Assembly (NCBI GenBank): GCA_003282425.1
Contig: QBZF01000005.1
Coordinates: 1 to 41,545, forward strand
DNA length: 41,545 nt
Source of the DNA: Prochlorococcus sp. AG-335-A05
GTDB lineage: Bacteria; Cyanobacteriota; Cyanobacteriia; PCC-6307; Cyanobiaceae
Reading direction: 5' to 3'
The notes beneath the pieces were generated by a model, which had not been told where the DNA came from, searched no databases, and was given only the letters and a program-made list of their open reading frames with translations. The position numbers and the translations under genes were made by a program. Each line of letters starts with the position of its first letter. The stretch's first letter is position 1. Positions 1 through 9,437 of the stretch are shown in pieces.

Positions 1-157
1 CGAAAATACCTAAAAATAATGAGGCTAAAACATTTACTATTAATATATTATTAGAATAGAATGTTTTATCTTTCCCAGATATATATTTTATAAACATTCT
101 TACAATCAACCCGAAGGTACTTCCTGCTAAAATATAAATAAAACCATCTAATTCCAA
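1..157 (-). CDS. crcB: CrcB-family fluoride channel, N-terminal part (cut by window edge)
   Basis: Not in the ORF track; found by reading the reverse strand. The translation starts LELDGFIYILAGSTFGLIVR and ends in NNILIVNVLASLFLGIF at the window edge. This matches the start of CrcB/Fluc fluoride exporters: a first membrane helix with a G-x-x-G-x-x-x-R motif, then the N-x-L-x-S/A helix. The start is taken as TTG because an in-frame TAG, which is also the stop of the preceding gene, lies two codons upstream. The next ATG (MFIKY) would remove the conserved glycine helix. It follows the SH3-like gene directly, so the two are probably cotranscribed with gyrB. Only about 52 residues are visible, so integrity of the rest is unknown. 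Confidence 0.8.
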   Translation of the reverse strand, partial: MELDGFIYILAGSTFGLIVRMFIKYISGKDKTFYSNNILIVNVLASLFLGIF

Positions 158-160
158 TCT

Positions 161-490
161 CTATATTTTAATCCAACCTCTTTTAGTTCTATTAGGATGT
201 TCAATAAATTGATTTGTTAGCAATTCTACTCGTGCCCAAGTATCATTTTTTTTGACTACCCATTTTTGTAAAACTGCTAATGAAGAACCGGTATCAAGAA
301 CCAACAATTTTTTTGCGTTATTTTTAGGAAAAGTATAAAGTGAACAATTTGAATTTAATATGATTTCTTTGGAATTATTAAGAATATTATATTCATTTAA
401 ATCCCTTTGTATTCCTCCTGCAGGTAATGTAATTGGGCCAATTAGAGCAAATCCGATTAAACAAATATTTTTTATCACATTTTTCATCAT
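161..490 (-). CDS. Small secreted SH3-like domain protein
   Basis: 109 residues. The start MMKNVIKNICLIGFALIGPI is a typical signal peptide, so the mature protein is probably periplasmic or thylakoid-lumenal. The rest, from about residue 45 (CSLYTFPKNNAKKL...) to the C-terminal RGWIKI, has the pattern of a bacterial SH3 domain: a short strand with LYTFP, a hydrophobic turn LLVLDTGSSLAVLQ, then W-x-R-V and the closing GWI. Its ATG overlaps the gyrB stop by four bases (ATGA), which implies translational coupling to gyrB. Such domains often bind peptidoglycan or proteins, but no specific function can be assigned. The gene is likely real because coding continues with no gap into crcB. Confidence 0.75.
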   Translation of the reverse strand: MMKNVIKNICLIGFALIGPITLPAGGIQRDLNEYNILNNSKEIILNSNCSLYTFPKNNAKKLLVLDTGSSLAVLQKWVVKKNDTWARVELLTNQFIEHPNRTKRGWIKI

Positions 491-2454
491 ATATCTAATG
501 TCGCCATATCTAAATTCGCACTATGAGTTTCAATAAACTCTCTTCTTGGTGCCACTTTATCTCCCATCAAAATATTGAATATTCTATCTGCTTCTAGAGC
601 ATCTTCAATTTCTACTCTTTTCATCATTCGTGTCTGAGGATTCATTGTTGTATCCCATAATTGTTTAGGCATCATTTCACCTAAACCTTTAAATCTTTGA
701 ATATTATAGTTAGCTTTTTCTCCAAAATCCTCTATAGTTTGCTTCAATTGATTTTCGTTATAGCAATATTTATGATTTTTTCCTCTTTCAACTTTATATA
801 AAGGGGGACATGCAATGTATATAAAACCTTTTTCAACGAGATCCCTTTGATATCTATAAAAAAAAGTTAATAGTAATGTTCTAATATGTGCCCCATCTAC
901 GTCTGCGTCAGTCATTATTACAACTCTATGATACCTTAGAGAATCTACATTAAACTCTTCACCCTTTATACCCAATCCCAAAGCAGTGATTAGTGATTGA
1001 ATTTCTGTATTTTTATATATTTTTGCATCATCCGTTTTTTCAATATTTAATATTTTTCCTCTCAAAGGTAAAATCGCCTGGAATCTCCTATCTCTTCCTT
1101 GTTTAGCTGAACCTCCAGCGGAATCACCCTCAACTATATAAATCTCTGCACCAGAGGGATCTCTTGAACTGCAATCTGCCAATTTACCAGGCAAAGTTGA
1201 ACTCTCAAGAACACTTTTTCTCCTAACTAAGTCCCTCGCTCGTTTGGCTGCTTCTGCCGCATTAAAAGATTGAATTGCCTTTTCTAGAATTAAATCAAAA
1301 ACATTAGGATTAAATTCCATATATTTTATTAATGATTCTCCTATAAGCGAATCAACAATCCCTCTCACTTCAGTATTTCCCAATTTTGTCTTTGTTTGAC
1401 CTTCAAATTCCGGTTCTGGAACTTTTACAGATAATACGACTGTCAAACCTTCTCTAATATTTTCTCCTGACAAATTTTTATCAACTTCTTTTCTTTTACC
1501 TCTTTTTTTCGCGATAGCATTAAAAGTTCTAGTCAATACAGTTTTTAAGCCGTCTATATGTGTGCCGCCATCTATTGTTCTGATATTATTTGCAAATCCC
1601 AATATATTATCTGAATAAACATCCGAGCACCATTGCATAGCTGCCTCAACGTAAACATTATCTTTTTGTGAATCGACATAAATAACATCAGAGTGAATAG
1701 ATTCCTTTTCTTTATTTATATACTCAACATATTCTTTAATGCCACCATCATATAAGTAAATTTCTTCTTTGAAAGAACCATCCGATAAATTTTGCCTCTC
1801 ATCTCTAAATATAATTTTGACACCACCATTAAGATAAGCCAATTCTCTTAATCTTGAGGATAAAAGCGCATAATCAAATTCAATACCATCAGTAAATATC
1901 GATGTATCTGGCTTAAAACAAATTGTTGTACCTTTTCTTAATGGTTTATTTTGTTGTTTTTGGGATTTTAATTCACCTTTTGCAATTCCTTTCTCAAATC
2001 TTTGATTAAACTCATTGCCATCTCTTAAAACAGTAACATGCACCCACTCACTAAGAGCATTAACAACAGAGATTCCGACACCATGTAATCCACCAGAAAC
2101 CTTATATCCACCACTTCCAAATTTTCCCCCTGCATGAAGAACAGTAAGAACAGTTTCCAGAGCACTTTTACCTGTTCTTGGATGTATATCTGTAGGAATA
2201 CCCCTGCCATTATCTGAAATCAAAGCTGATCCATCTTCTTTAAGAACTATCTCAATATGATCACAATGACCAGCAAGGGCTTCATCTACAGAATTATCTA
2301 CGACTTCATATACGAGATGATGAAGCCCTCTTGGACCAGTAGAACCAATATACATTCCTGGTCGTTTACGAACAGGTTCTAAACCCTCTAAAACCTGTAT
2401 CTGATCAGCACCATAGTCATTGGAGATTTTATTAGATCTTTTTTCCTCACTCAT
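487..2454 (-). CDS. gyrB: DNA gyrase subunit B
   Basis: Type II topoisomerase ATPase subunit; with GyrA it introduces negative supercoils. The GHKL ATPase domain shows the N-box EVVDNSVDEA (about residues 50-59), DNGRGIP (81-87) and the lid GGLHGVG (121-127). The transducer region carries Q-T-K-x-K-L-G (353-359). The TOPRIM domain has EGDSAGGSA (442-450) and the metal-binding DADVDGAHIR (516-525), and QRFKGLGEM (586-594) follows. At 655 residues it is the short form, without the roughly 160-residue insert of E. coli GyrB. It is divergent from miaA across 152 bp. That gap holds an AT inverted repeat in the gyrB leader. Confidence 0.98.
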   Translation of the reverse strand: MSEEKRSNKISNDYGADQIQVLEGLEPVRKRPGMYIGSTGPRGLHHLVYEVVDNSVDEALAGHCDHIEIVLKEDGSALISDNGRGIPTDIHPRTGKSALETVLTVLHAGGKFGSGGYKVSGGLHGVGISVVNALSEWVHVTVLRDGNEFNQRFEKGIAKGELKSQKQQNKPLRKGTTICFKPDTSIFTDGIEFDYALLSSRLRELAYLNGGVKIIFRDERQNLSDGSFKEEIYLYDGGIKEYVEYINKEKESIHSDVIYVDSQKDNVYVEAAMQWCSDVYSDNILGFANNIRTIDGGTHIDGLKTVLTRTFNAIAKKRGKRKEVDKNLSGENIREGLTVVLSVKVPEPEFEGQTKTKLGNTEVRGIVDSLIGESLIKYMEFNPNVFDLILEKAIQSFNAAEAAKRARDLVRRKSVLESSTLPGKLADCSSRDPSGAEIYIVEGDSAGGSAKQGRDRRFQAILPLRGKILNIEKTDDAKIYKNTEIQSLITALGLGIKGEEFNVDSLRYHRVVIMTDADVDGAHIRTLLLTFFYRYQRDLVEKGFIYIACPPLYKVERGKNHKYCYNENQLKQTIEDFGEKANYNIQRFKGLGEMMPKQLWDTTMNPQTRMMKRVEIEDALEADRIFNILMGDKVAPRREFIETHSANLDMATLDI

Positions 2455-2477
2455 TTAATATAAAAAATAAAATAAAA

Positions 2478-2501
2478 CTTTTAAAATGTTATTTTTAAAA
2501 G
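2478..2501. repeat. Perfect 9-bp inverted repeat in gyrB leader
   Basis: CTTTTAAAA and TTTTAAAAG flank a 6-nt spacer TGTTAT, about 24 bp upstream of the gyrB ATG. The arms are almost all A/T, so as RNA the hairpin is weak. As DNA it could be a protein site or a supercoiling-sensitive element. It is not placed like a terminator for either divergent gene. Confidence 0.45.
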
Positions 2502-2606
2502 GTGTTTCATTAAATTTACCATCGGTACAAGAGAAAGGCTTGAAGTAAATGCAAAATTTAACCACTTTAATTATATGAATCGAATATTTCTTCCAAAAAA
2601 TCACAT

Positions 2607-3506
2607 ATGTTCCAACCAAAACCATTAGTAATAGTTTTAATCGGGCCTACAGCGAGTGGCAAAACTGAGCTAGGAATCGAAATTGCTAAATATTTTAATC
2701 TTAATATACATAATGTCGACTCAAGACAACTTTATCGATTTATGGACATTGGTACAGCAAAGCCAACTAAAGAACAACAAAAAACAATAAAGCATTTTTT
2801 AATAGATCTTGAGGAACCCTCTATCCAAGTAAATGCTAAACAATTTCAAGAAATTGCTACCAAATCAATAAATCGAGAACTAAATCAAAAAAGAATTCCT
2901 TTTCTCATAGGCGGAAGCGGGCTATATATGAATTCAATAATAAAGGGATTCTTTGCTCCGGATGTGCCCCCTCAAAAAGCTTTAAGATCACAATTCGAAA
3001 AACTAGGGCAAGAAAAATGTTGGGAACTTTTAAAAATTTGTGATCCTGTCTTAACAAAAAAAATCAGTTACGCTGATCAAGTAAGAACGATAAGAGCTTT
3101 AGAAGTCTTTTATGTAACAGGCAAACCAATATCCTCTCAAAAATGCCAGAACCCTCCCCCATGGAAAATATTAGAATTAGGTCTATATAGAGAAGATTTA
3201 AAAGAACGTATTTTTAAAAGAACAAAAAATATGTTTGAATTTGGAATTATAGACGAGACCAAAAAGATTATTAATCAATATGGATCAAATTTACCTTTAC
3301 TAGAAACAATTGGATATAGGGAAGCCAAGGATGTAATAAAGGAAAATTTAAAAATTGAAAAAGCTATTGAAATAACTACAACAAAAACAATCCAATTTGC
3401 CAAGAGACAAAAAACATGGTTCCGTAATAAAAACAATCCAATATGGCTTAATAACAAAAACCTACTAAAAGATGCAATAATCAATATAAAGTATGCATTA
3501 CGCTAA
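2607..3506 (+). CDS. miaA: tRNA dimethylallyltransferase
   Basis: Transfers a dimethylallyl group to the N6 of A37 in tRNAs reading UNN codons, the first step of i6A/ms2i6A formation. The P-loop is GPTASGKT (residues 13-20). The family motifs VDSRQLYR (37-44) and GGSGLYM (102-108) follow, and the C-terminal K-R-Q-K-T-W-F-R signature is present near residue 270. At 299 residues it is the usual bacterial length. The ATG at 2607 sits just ahead of the P-loop strand, leaving no room for a longer start. It is divergent from gyrB and 57 bp ahead of infC. Confidence 0.97.
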   Translation: MFQPKPLVIVLIGPTASGKTELGIEIAKYFNLNIHNVDSRQLYRFMDIGTAKPTKEQQKTIKHFLIDLEEPSIQVNAKQFQEIATKSINRELNQKRIPFLIGGSGLYMNSIIKGFFAPDVPPQKALRSQFEKLGQEKCWELLKICDPVLTKKISYADQVRTIRALEVFYVTGKPISSQKCQNPPPWKILELGLYREDLKERIFKRTKNMFEFGIIDETKKIINQYGSNLPLLETIGYREAKDVIKENLKIEKAIEITTTKTIQFAKRQKTWFRNKNNPIWLNNKNLLKDAIINIKYALR

Positions 3507-3563
3507 CTTTATAAAATAAGTAGATCTTTTTCATCATCAAAACAATCATTTTTAAAAAACTGA

Positions 3564-4136
3564 ATGCCACCACGTCCACGCTTTGATCGCCGCGCTCCTG
3601 TTAGAGAGCTCCCAAATATTAACGAAAGAATAAAATATCCTCAACTAAGAGTTGTTGATTCAGATGGGAAACAACTAGGAGTCATTGATAGAATAAAAGC
3701 GCTAGAAATTGCTGATCAAAGAGGACTTGACTTAGTTTTAGTAAGCGAGAAAGCTAATCCGCCTGTTTGTAGGATAATGGATTACGGAAAATATAAATTT
3801 GAACAAGAGAAAAAAGCAAAAGAAACAAAGAAAAAATCTCACCAAACTGAAGTTAAAGAGGTGAAAATGAGATACAAAATTGATAAACATGATTATGACG
3901 TAAGAATAGGTCAAGCTGTGAGATTTTTAAAATCAGGCGATAAAGTTAAATGTACAGTTTTTTTTAGAGGTAGAGAAATTCAGCACTCGAATTTAGCAGA
4001 AACACTCCTTTTAAAAATGGCTGATGATTTAGAAGAACAGTCAGAAGTTCAACAAAGGCCAAAAAGGGAAGGTAGAAATATGATTATGTTTTTAAGTCCC
4101 AGAAAAACACCTTTAATAAAAAAAGAAGAAGGGTAA
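3564..4136 (+). CDS. infC: Translation initiation factor IF-3
   Basis: Binds the 30S subunit, prevents premature 50S joining and proofreads the start codon. The N-terminal domain contains [13 protein letters not shown]; a lysine-rich linker follows ([13 protein letters not shown]), then the C-terminal domain with [14 protein letters not shown] and FFRGREIQH. The start is ATG, not the AUU that allows autoregulation in E. coli infC. The initial [11 protein letters not shown] segment is basic. In many bacteria infC heads an infC-rpmI-rplT operon. Here rpmI-rplT lie about 30 kb away, so L20-type control shared with infC is not possible as a single operon. Confidence 0.97.
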   Translation: MPPRPRFDRRAPVRELPNINERIKYPQLRVVDSDGKQLGVIDRIKALEIADQRGLDLVLVSEKANPPVCRIMDYGKYKFEQEKKAKETKKKSHQTEVKEVKMRYKIDKHDYDVRIGQAVRFLKSGDKVKCTVFFRGREIQHSNLAETLLLKMADDLEEQSEVQQRPKREGRNMIMFLSPRKTPLIKKEEG

Positions 4137-4235
4137 ATTTAGGCAATTTAACAATACGAAATTCATTCAAAAATTTTGATGGATGTTAAAATATCACATA
4201 TAGACATTAAAGAAATTTATTAGGTTTTTTCTAAA

Positions 4236-5222
4236 GTGAGATTTCATATTCAACAAGAAATTGATATTCCGTCATCTACACAGTTATATAATCAAATTTG
4301 CTTTGCGATTGCAGCTAGATATTATCCTCCAGGTCATCGCTTGCCTAGTACTAGACAATTAGCTATGCAAACAGGATTGCATCGCAATACTATAAGTAAA
4401 GTTTATAGACAACTCGAAACGGATGGAGTGGTTGAGGCGATAGCAGGATCAGGGATTTATGTGAGAGATAATCTTAAAAAAGGAGATCTTAAAAAATCTT
4501 TTAATTCAAAAAATAATTTAAATACAACTCCTGACCTAGAGACAAAAAAAGCAGTAGACAAATTAATCAAACTTGGATGCACTCTTCAAGAAACAAGAAA
4601 TCTGTTGACAAATGAAATTGATTGGCGTATTAAATGTGGATCAAGAATAATAGTTAGTACCCCTCGGGAAGATATAGGTGCTTCTATGTTAATTGCAGAA
4701 GACCTTTCTCCAAACATAAACGTCCCAGTAGAAGTTGTCCCTATGGAAGAATTAGAAAAAGTTCTTTGCAACTCAAATAATGGGACAATTGTCACGAGTA
4801 GATATTTTTTACAACCCTTAGAAAAATTAGCGAAACAATATAGGGTTAGAGCTATTGCTGTTGATTTGAGCGACTTTCAGAAAGAATTAAAAATTATCAA
4901 AGAATTAAAACCTGGTATTTGTGTAGGTATTGTAAGCATCAGTCCTGGCCTATTAAGAGCTGCAGAAATCATCATACATAGCATGAGAGGAAGTGATATA
5001 GTAATTATGACTGCCATTTCAGACAACAGTAGTAGATTATTAGCCCTTTTAAAAGCTTCCAATTATATAGTTTGCGATGGACCTAGTTTATCTGTTATTG
5101 AAAATACTCTTTTAAAAAATCGTTCTCAATTGATGAGAGTACCACAAATTATATGTGCAAAGAATTATTTAAGCATAAAAACTATAAATCATTTAAAAAC
5201 CGAAATAGGAGTAATTAATTAA
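4236..5222 (+). CDS. GntR-family winged-helix regulator with an uncharacterised C-terminal domain
   Basis: 328 residues from a GTG start. Residues about 10-78 form a GntR-type winged helix: QLYNQICFAIAARYYPPGHRLPSTRQLA, the recognition region GLHRNTISKVYRQLE and the wing GSGIYV. A helical linker follows (about 100-135). The remaining roughly 190 residues have a repeating strand-helix pattern (RIIVSTPRED..., GTIVTSRYF..., ICVGIVSIS..., SDIVIMTAIS...). This is not the aminotransferase fold of MocR proteins, and I cannot match it to FadR, HutC or YtrA effector domains. The gene lies 6 bp ahead of cysE on the same strand, so the two may be cotranscribed. Its target and ligand are unknown. Confidence 0.88.
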   Translation: MRFHIQQEIDIPSSTQLYNQICFAIAARYYPPGHRLPSTRQLAMQTGLHRNTISKVYRQLETDGVVEAIAGSGIYVRDNLKKGDLKKSFNSKNNLNTTPDLETKKAVDKLIKLGCTLQETRNLLTNEIDWRIKCGSRIIVSTPREDIGASMLIAEDLSPNINVPVEVVPMEELEKVLCNSNNGTIVTSRYFLQPLEKLAKQYRVRAIAVDLSDFQKELKIIKELKPGICVGIVSISPGLLRAAEIIIHSMRGSDIVIMTAISDNSSRLLALLKASNYIVCDGPSLSVIENTLLKNRSQLMRVPQIICAKNYLSIKTINHLKTEIGVIN

Positions 5223-5228
5223 TTCATC

Positions 5229-5963
5229 ATGCTAAGAACTTTCAAGTCAGATATTGAAATAATAAGAGAGAGAGATCCTGCAGCTAGAGGAATTTTAGAA
5301 ATTTTTCTTTGCTATCCTGGTTTCCAATCAATTATCGTTCATAGGTTTACCCATAAATTATGGTTATTAAAGTTACCCTTAATTCCGAGAGTATTAAGTC
5401 ATTTCAATAGATTATTAACAGGAATAGAAATACATCCAGGTGCCAAAATCGGGAAAAAAGTTTTTATAGATCATGGCATGGGTGTTGTCATAGGCGAAAC
5501 AGCTGAAATTGGTAATAACTGCTTACTTTATCAGGGAGTTACATTAGGAGGAACTGGTAAAAGTCATGGCAAAAGGCATCCGACATTAATGGAGAATGTT
5601 GTAGTTGGGGCAGGAGCAAAAGTTCTAGGCTCAATAATAATTGGACAAAATACTAGAATTGGCGCAGGTTCAGTCGTTGTTCGTAATGTCGAAGAAAATA
5701 GTACTGTTGTTGGAATACCAGGAAGAGTAGTTCATCAAAGTGGTGTAAAAGTTAATCCCTTAGCACACTCTGCTTTACCAGACGCTGAAGCTAATGTAAT
5801 TAAAAATTTAATGGATAGAATAGATCAGCTTGAAAACCAAATCCTTAAACTACAAAATACACTTCAATGTTTGGTAAATTCAGAATCTAATGATATTTCT
5901 AAAGTTGGCAATGCACAAAATCTAAAAGACAAAGAAATAATAGAATTCTTAGGAGATAACTAA
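5229..5963 (+). CDS. cysE: Serine O-acetyltransferase
   Basis: Makes O-acetylserine from serine and acetyl-CoA, the committed step of cysteine synthesis. The N-terminal helical part (DPAARGILEIFLCYPGFQSIIVHR) is followed by a left-handed hexapeptide-repeat helix from about residue 65. The catalytic D81-H82 pair sits in IDHGMGVVIGETA, and LYQGVTLGGTG plus GAGAKVLG complete the acetyl-CoA site. At 244 residues it is shorter at the N-terminus than E. coli CysE (273). It carries a C-terminal heptad-like segment (LMDRIDQLENQILKLQN) that could be a coiled coil. It converges on secA with a 7-bp gap. Confidence 0.96.
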   Translation: MLRTFKSDIEIIRERDPAARGILEIFLCYPGFQSIIVHRFTHKLWLLKLPLIPRVLSHFNRLLTGIEIHPGAKIGKKVFIDHGMGVVIGETAEIGNNCLLYQGVTLGGTGKSHGKRHPTLMENVVVGAGAKVLGSIIIGQNTRIGAGSVVVRNVEENSTVVGIPGRVVHQSGVKVNPLAHSALPDAEANVIKNLMDRIDQLENQILKLQNTLQCLVNSESNDISKVGNAQNLKDKEIIEFLGDN

Positions 5964-5970
5964 TTGCGAA

Positions 5971-8802
5971 TTAATTATTAGTTTCTTTTTCACTTTTAGG
6001 TTGAAACATAAACATTGAATAAATGACATTTCTTCTCATATTAGTCATCATTTCAAGAAACATATCATAACCTTCGTTTTTATATTCAATCAAGGGGTCC
6101 TTTTGTCCATAACCTCTTAATCCCACAGATTCTCTTAAAGAATCCATCGCTTGAAGATGTTCTCTCCATAAATTATCAATTTGTTGAAGTATAAAAAACC
6201 TTTCAGCTTCCCTCATTAAACCTGGACGAAATTTCTCTATTTGAGCCTCCTTCAAATCATATGCAATACGTAATTGCTCTTGGAGATAATTTTTTAATTC
6301 TTCAATAGATAAGACACTAACATCTTCTGATTTTAGATCATTTAATAAATAAATAAATTCTTTTACTTTAGAAATCAATTGATCAATGTTCCATTCTTCT
6401 GGAGGTAAATCAGGATTGATATAAGCTTCTACAATTTCTTCCATTGTTCTTTCTCCATACCCTATGACTTGTTTCTTCAAATCATTACCTTTTAGAACTC
6501 TCAATCTCTCATTATAAACCGCTTTTCTTTGATTATTCATTACCTCATCATATTCAAAAACTTGTTTTCTGATGTCATAATAATAAGTCTCAACTTTCTT
6601 CTGTGCACTTTCTAAAGATCTAGTAAGCATACCTGACTCAATAGGCATATCTTCATCTACCCTAAAAGCGTTCATTAGGTTTGCTACCCTATCTCCTCCA
6701 AATATCCTTAATAGATTATCTTCCAAAGATAAAAAGAATCTGGTACTTCCAAGATCTCCTTGTCTACCTGCCCTTCCTCTAAGTTGATTATCAACTCTTC
6801 TTGACTCATGCCTTTCAGTTCCAATGACATGTAGACCTCCAGCATTCCTAACATTTTCTTCTTCATGAATTAATACCTTTTCATATTCATTTTTCACCTC
6901 TGATAAAGATTCTCTCAAAGATTGTATTAGTTTATCTTCAGTTGGAGCTTTTTCAGCAGCAGTAGCGATTTTATCGTCTAATTCCAGAATAGTTAAGCTT
7001 CTATCTCCCCAATTTTTTACAAGTTCATTGGATAATAAAGATAGTTTTCTTTTAATATCTTCGCCTAACTGACATGGGAAAAGACTTACTACACCACTTT
7101 TAGTATTTTTATTTGTAATTGAGTCAACATTTGCAGAAAATCCTCCCCCAGATTTTGAATTTCTTTGTTGAGGTATTGGCGGTTTATGCTCATTATCTGG
7201 CTTAACGAGTAAGGGCATTAAAGTCTCTTTTAATTTTAGCCTTGCCATATAGTCGCTATTACCACCAAGAATAATATCAGTCCCTCTTCCCGCCATATTT
7301 GTTGCGATAGTGACGGCACCTGATCTACCAGCCTGAGCTACGATTTCCGCCTCGCGTTCTACATTCTCTGGTTTAGCATTTAGCAAATTATGTGGGATTT
7401 GCTGCTCGAAAAGAAGTGTACTTAATAACTCACTTTTTTCGACACTTGTTGTACCTACTAAAACAGGTCTACCGTTCCCATGTATTTCTGCTATCTCATT
7501 AGCGACCGCTTTCCATTTTCCAAGCTCTGTTTTAAAAACTTGATCAGCCCAATCTTTTCTCTTCCTTATCTGATTAGTTGGAACAACTGTTGACTCTAAT
7601 TTATAGGTTTTTTCAAATTCCACCTCTTCGGTCTTGGCAGTTCCTGTCATACCAGCCAATCCTGGATATAAAAGGAAAAAGTTCTGATACGTTATAGATG
7701 CTAATGTTTGAGTCTCAGGTTGAATTTTAAGACCTTCTTTTGCTTCGATTGCCTGATGTTGTCCATCACTCCATCTTCTTCCAGACATAACCCTTCCAGT
7801 AAATTCATCAACTATTACTGCTTCATCTTTTTTAATAATGTAATTTACATCTTTAACGAATAATTCTTTAGCTTTTAAAGCATTAGTAATGTAATGAGCC
7901 CACGGGTCTTTTGGATCGTATAAATCATTAACCTTCAAGGCCTCTTCACATTTAGCAAATCCTTGATCAGTTAATATGCAACTACGTTGTTTTTCGTCAA
8001 CTTCATAATCACCCTCTGGATCAATTCCATCTTTACTCAACTCTTTCGCCTTAATGAGAGACAATGATAATTCTGCCGCTTTTTGATATTTTTCTTGTGG
8101 CCTTTCAATTTGACCAGAAATTATTAGAGGAGTTCTTGCTTCATCAATTAAAATTGAGTCTACTTCATCTATAACGCAATAATTGAATTTTCTTTGAACT
8201 ACTTCTTCGATTTCAGTAGCCATGTTATCTCTCAAATAATCAAAGCCTAATTCAGAATTAGTGGCATAGGTTATATCACATGCATAGTTTTTTTTCCTTT
8301 CAGAAGGACTCATATCTTGCTGAATTAGACCAACTGATAAGCCCAAAAAACGATGCACTTGTCCCATCCACTCAGCATCTCTTCGAGCTAAGTAATCGTT
8401 CACAGTAACAACATGTACACCTTTACCAGTTAAAGCATTGAGATAACAAGGTAGCGTTGCAACGAGAGTTTTACCTTCTCCAGTTTTCATCTCAGCAATT
8501 TGTCCTTCATGGAGAACCATCCCACCAATTAATTGCACATCAAAATGACGCATTTCTAAAACTCTTTTACTTGCTTCTCTGACGATTGCAAAAGCTTTTG
8601 GTAATGTTTCTTCTAATAGTTCTTTTTGTTTTTTAATATTTAACTCTGATGAAATATTTGATTTAAGATTATGAGTTTCATTCCGCAATTCATCATCAGT
8701 TAATATGGATACATCTTCTTCTAATAAGTTTATTTCTTCAACTATTGGTTGATATCTCTTTAACTTTCGTGTATTCGGGTCTCCCAACAAAAGTTTGAGC
8801 AT
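5971..8802 (-). CDS. secA: Preprotein translocase ATPase SecA
   Basis: Motor of the Sec export pathway at the plasma and thylakoid membranes. Walker A is TGEGKT (about residues 107-112) and the DEAD-type motif is IDEVDS (211-216). The second nucleotide-binding fold has NMAGRGTDI and RGRAGRQGD. The preprotein crosslinking and C-terminal scaffold follow, ending in [24 protein letters not shown]. At 943 residues it carries an extra low-complexity stretch (about 525-560) in the second fold. Its C-terminus ([10 protein letters not shown]) lacks the CxC...CH zinc motif that binds SecB in proteobacteria. A Shine-Dalgarno-like AGAGG lies about 10 bases before the ATG. Confidence 0.98.
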   Translation of the reverse strand: MLKLLLGDPNTRKLKRYQPIVEEINLLEEDVSILTDDELRNETHNLKSNISSELNIKKQKELLEETLPKAFAIVREASKRVLEMRHFDVQLIGGMVLHEGQIAEMKTGEGKTLVATLPCYLNALTGKGVHVVTVNDYLARRDAEWMGQVHRFLGLSVGLIQQDMSPSERKKNYACDITYATNSELGFDYLRDNMATEIEEVVQRKFNYCVIDEVDSILIDEARTPLIISGQIERPQEKYQKAAELSLSLIKAKELSKDGIDPEGDYEVDEKQRSCILTDQGFAKCEEALKVNDLYDPKDPWAHYITNALKAKELFVKDVNYIIKKDEAVIVDEFTGRVMSGRRWSDGQHQAIEAKEGLKIQPETQTLASITYQNFFLLYPGLAGMTGTAKTEEVEFEKTYKLESTVVPTNQIRKRKDWADQVFKTELGKWKAVANEIAEIHGNGRPVLVGTTSVEKSELLSTLLFEQQIPHNLLNAKPENVEREAEIVAQAGRSGAVTIATNMAGRGTDIILGGNSDYMARLKLKETLMPLLVKPDNEHKPPIPQQRNSKSGGGFSANVDSITNKNTKSGVVSLFPCQLGEDIKRKLSLLSNELVKNWGDRSLTILELDDKIATAAEKAPTEDKLIQSLRESLSEVKNEYEKVLIHEEENVRNAGGLHVIGTERHESRRVDNQLRGRAGRQGDLGSTRFFLSLEDNLLRIFGGDRVANLMNAFRVDEDMPIESGMLTRSLESAQKKVETYYYDIRKQVFEYDEVMNNQRKAVYNERLRVLKGNDLKKQVIGYGERTMEEIVEAYINPDLPPEEWNIDQLISKVKEFIYLLNDLKSEDVSVLSIEELKNYLQEQLRIAYDLKEAQIEKFRPGLMREAERFFILQQIDNLWREHLQAMDSLRESVGLRGYGQKDPLIEYKNEGYDMFLEMMTNMRRNVIYSMFMFQPKSEKETNN

Positions 8803-8840
8803 AATTGTTTTTCCTCTAAAAAATTTATCCTATTACAACC

Positions 8841-8846
8841 ATTATA
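8841..8846 (-). promoter_or_regulatory. Candidate secA -10 element (TATAAT)
   Basis: A perfect TATAAT on the minus strand lies 39-44 bp upstream of the secA ATG in the 178-bp divergent gap to the acetyltransferase gene. No good -35 hexamer is visible at 16-18 bp. Two copies of TTGTAA flank it (see findings). It is a sequence match only. Confidence 0.45.
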
Positions 8847-8980
8847 AATTAGTGCGTTACAACTAAATGAGCAAATCCTATATCTCTTTATTTTTTTAAA
8901 AAGAAATTGATTAAAGTGTTAAATCAAAGTTACCAAAGAAGTTATTACATTTCTCTCAAAATTCTAGAATTTCCAAACTT

Positions 8981-9436
8981 ATGAAACCAGTATTTTTAAT
9001 TAAACATTCAAAAGGTGCTCTTGGATTAAGATTATTTGGATTAGGTCCTAATCTCAAACCCACGAAAGGATTATTTAAACTTCAACAATTTCTAAATCGT
9101 AATGCATTTTGGGCTAAGGATAGAACAATTAAAGACCTCAAAAAATGTCTTGCTAATAGCGATGTTGTTGTAAGTATTTGGTCTAATAATGAACCAGTTG
9201 GTTTTGGGAGAGCGTTGTCAGATGGTATTTATAGAGGCGTTTTATGGGATATAGTAATTGATCAAGATCATCAAGGGAAAGGTTACGGCAAGATGATTGT
9301 GAAAAATCTTTTAGAATCAAAGAAAATAAAACATACCAAGAAAATATATTTAATGACTACGAGCAAAAAAATGTTTTATTCGCAAGTTGATTTCAAAGAA
9401 GTTACGTCGCAAAATCTTTTAGTACACGAAATATAA
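8981..9436 (+). CDS. GNAT-family N-acetyltransferase
   Basis: 151 residues. The acetyl-CoA-binding motif A is clear: the strand WDIVIDQDH followed by Q-G-K-G-Y-G (residues 98-103) and the helix KMIVKNLLES. A preceding strand, VGFGRALSDG, and a C-terminal strand, KIYLMTT, complete the fold. The first 45 residues (including GLRLFGLGPNLKPTKGLFKLQQFL) are less typical and may shape the acceptor site. The substrate cannot be inferred. The gene is transcribed divergently from secA and ends one base before the convergent GtrA-like gene. Confidence 0.88.
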   Translation: MKPVFLIKHSKGALGLRLFGLGPNLKPTKGLFKLQQFLNRNAFWAKDRTIKDLKKCLANSDVVVSIWSNNEPVGFGRALSDGIYRGVLWDIVIDQDHQGKGYGKMIVKNLLESKKIKHTKKIYLMTTSKKMFYSQVDFKEVTSQNLLVHEI

Positions 9437-9437
9437 A

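Noticed and set aside
2025-2210. 61-aa minus-strand ORF inside gyrB
   Set aside because: It lies in another frame of the conserved gyrB ATPase region and has no family resemblance. It is a shadow ORF.
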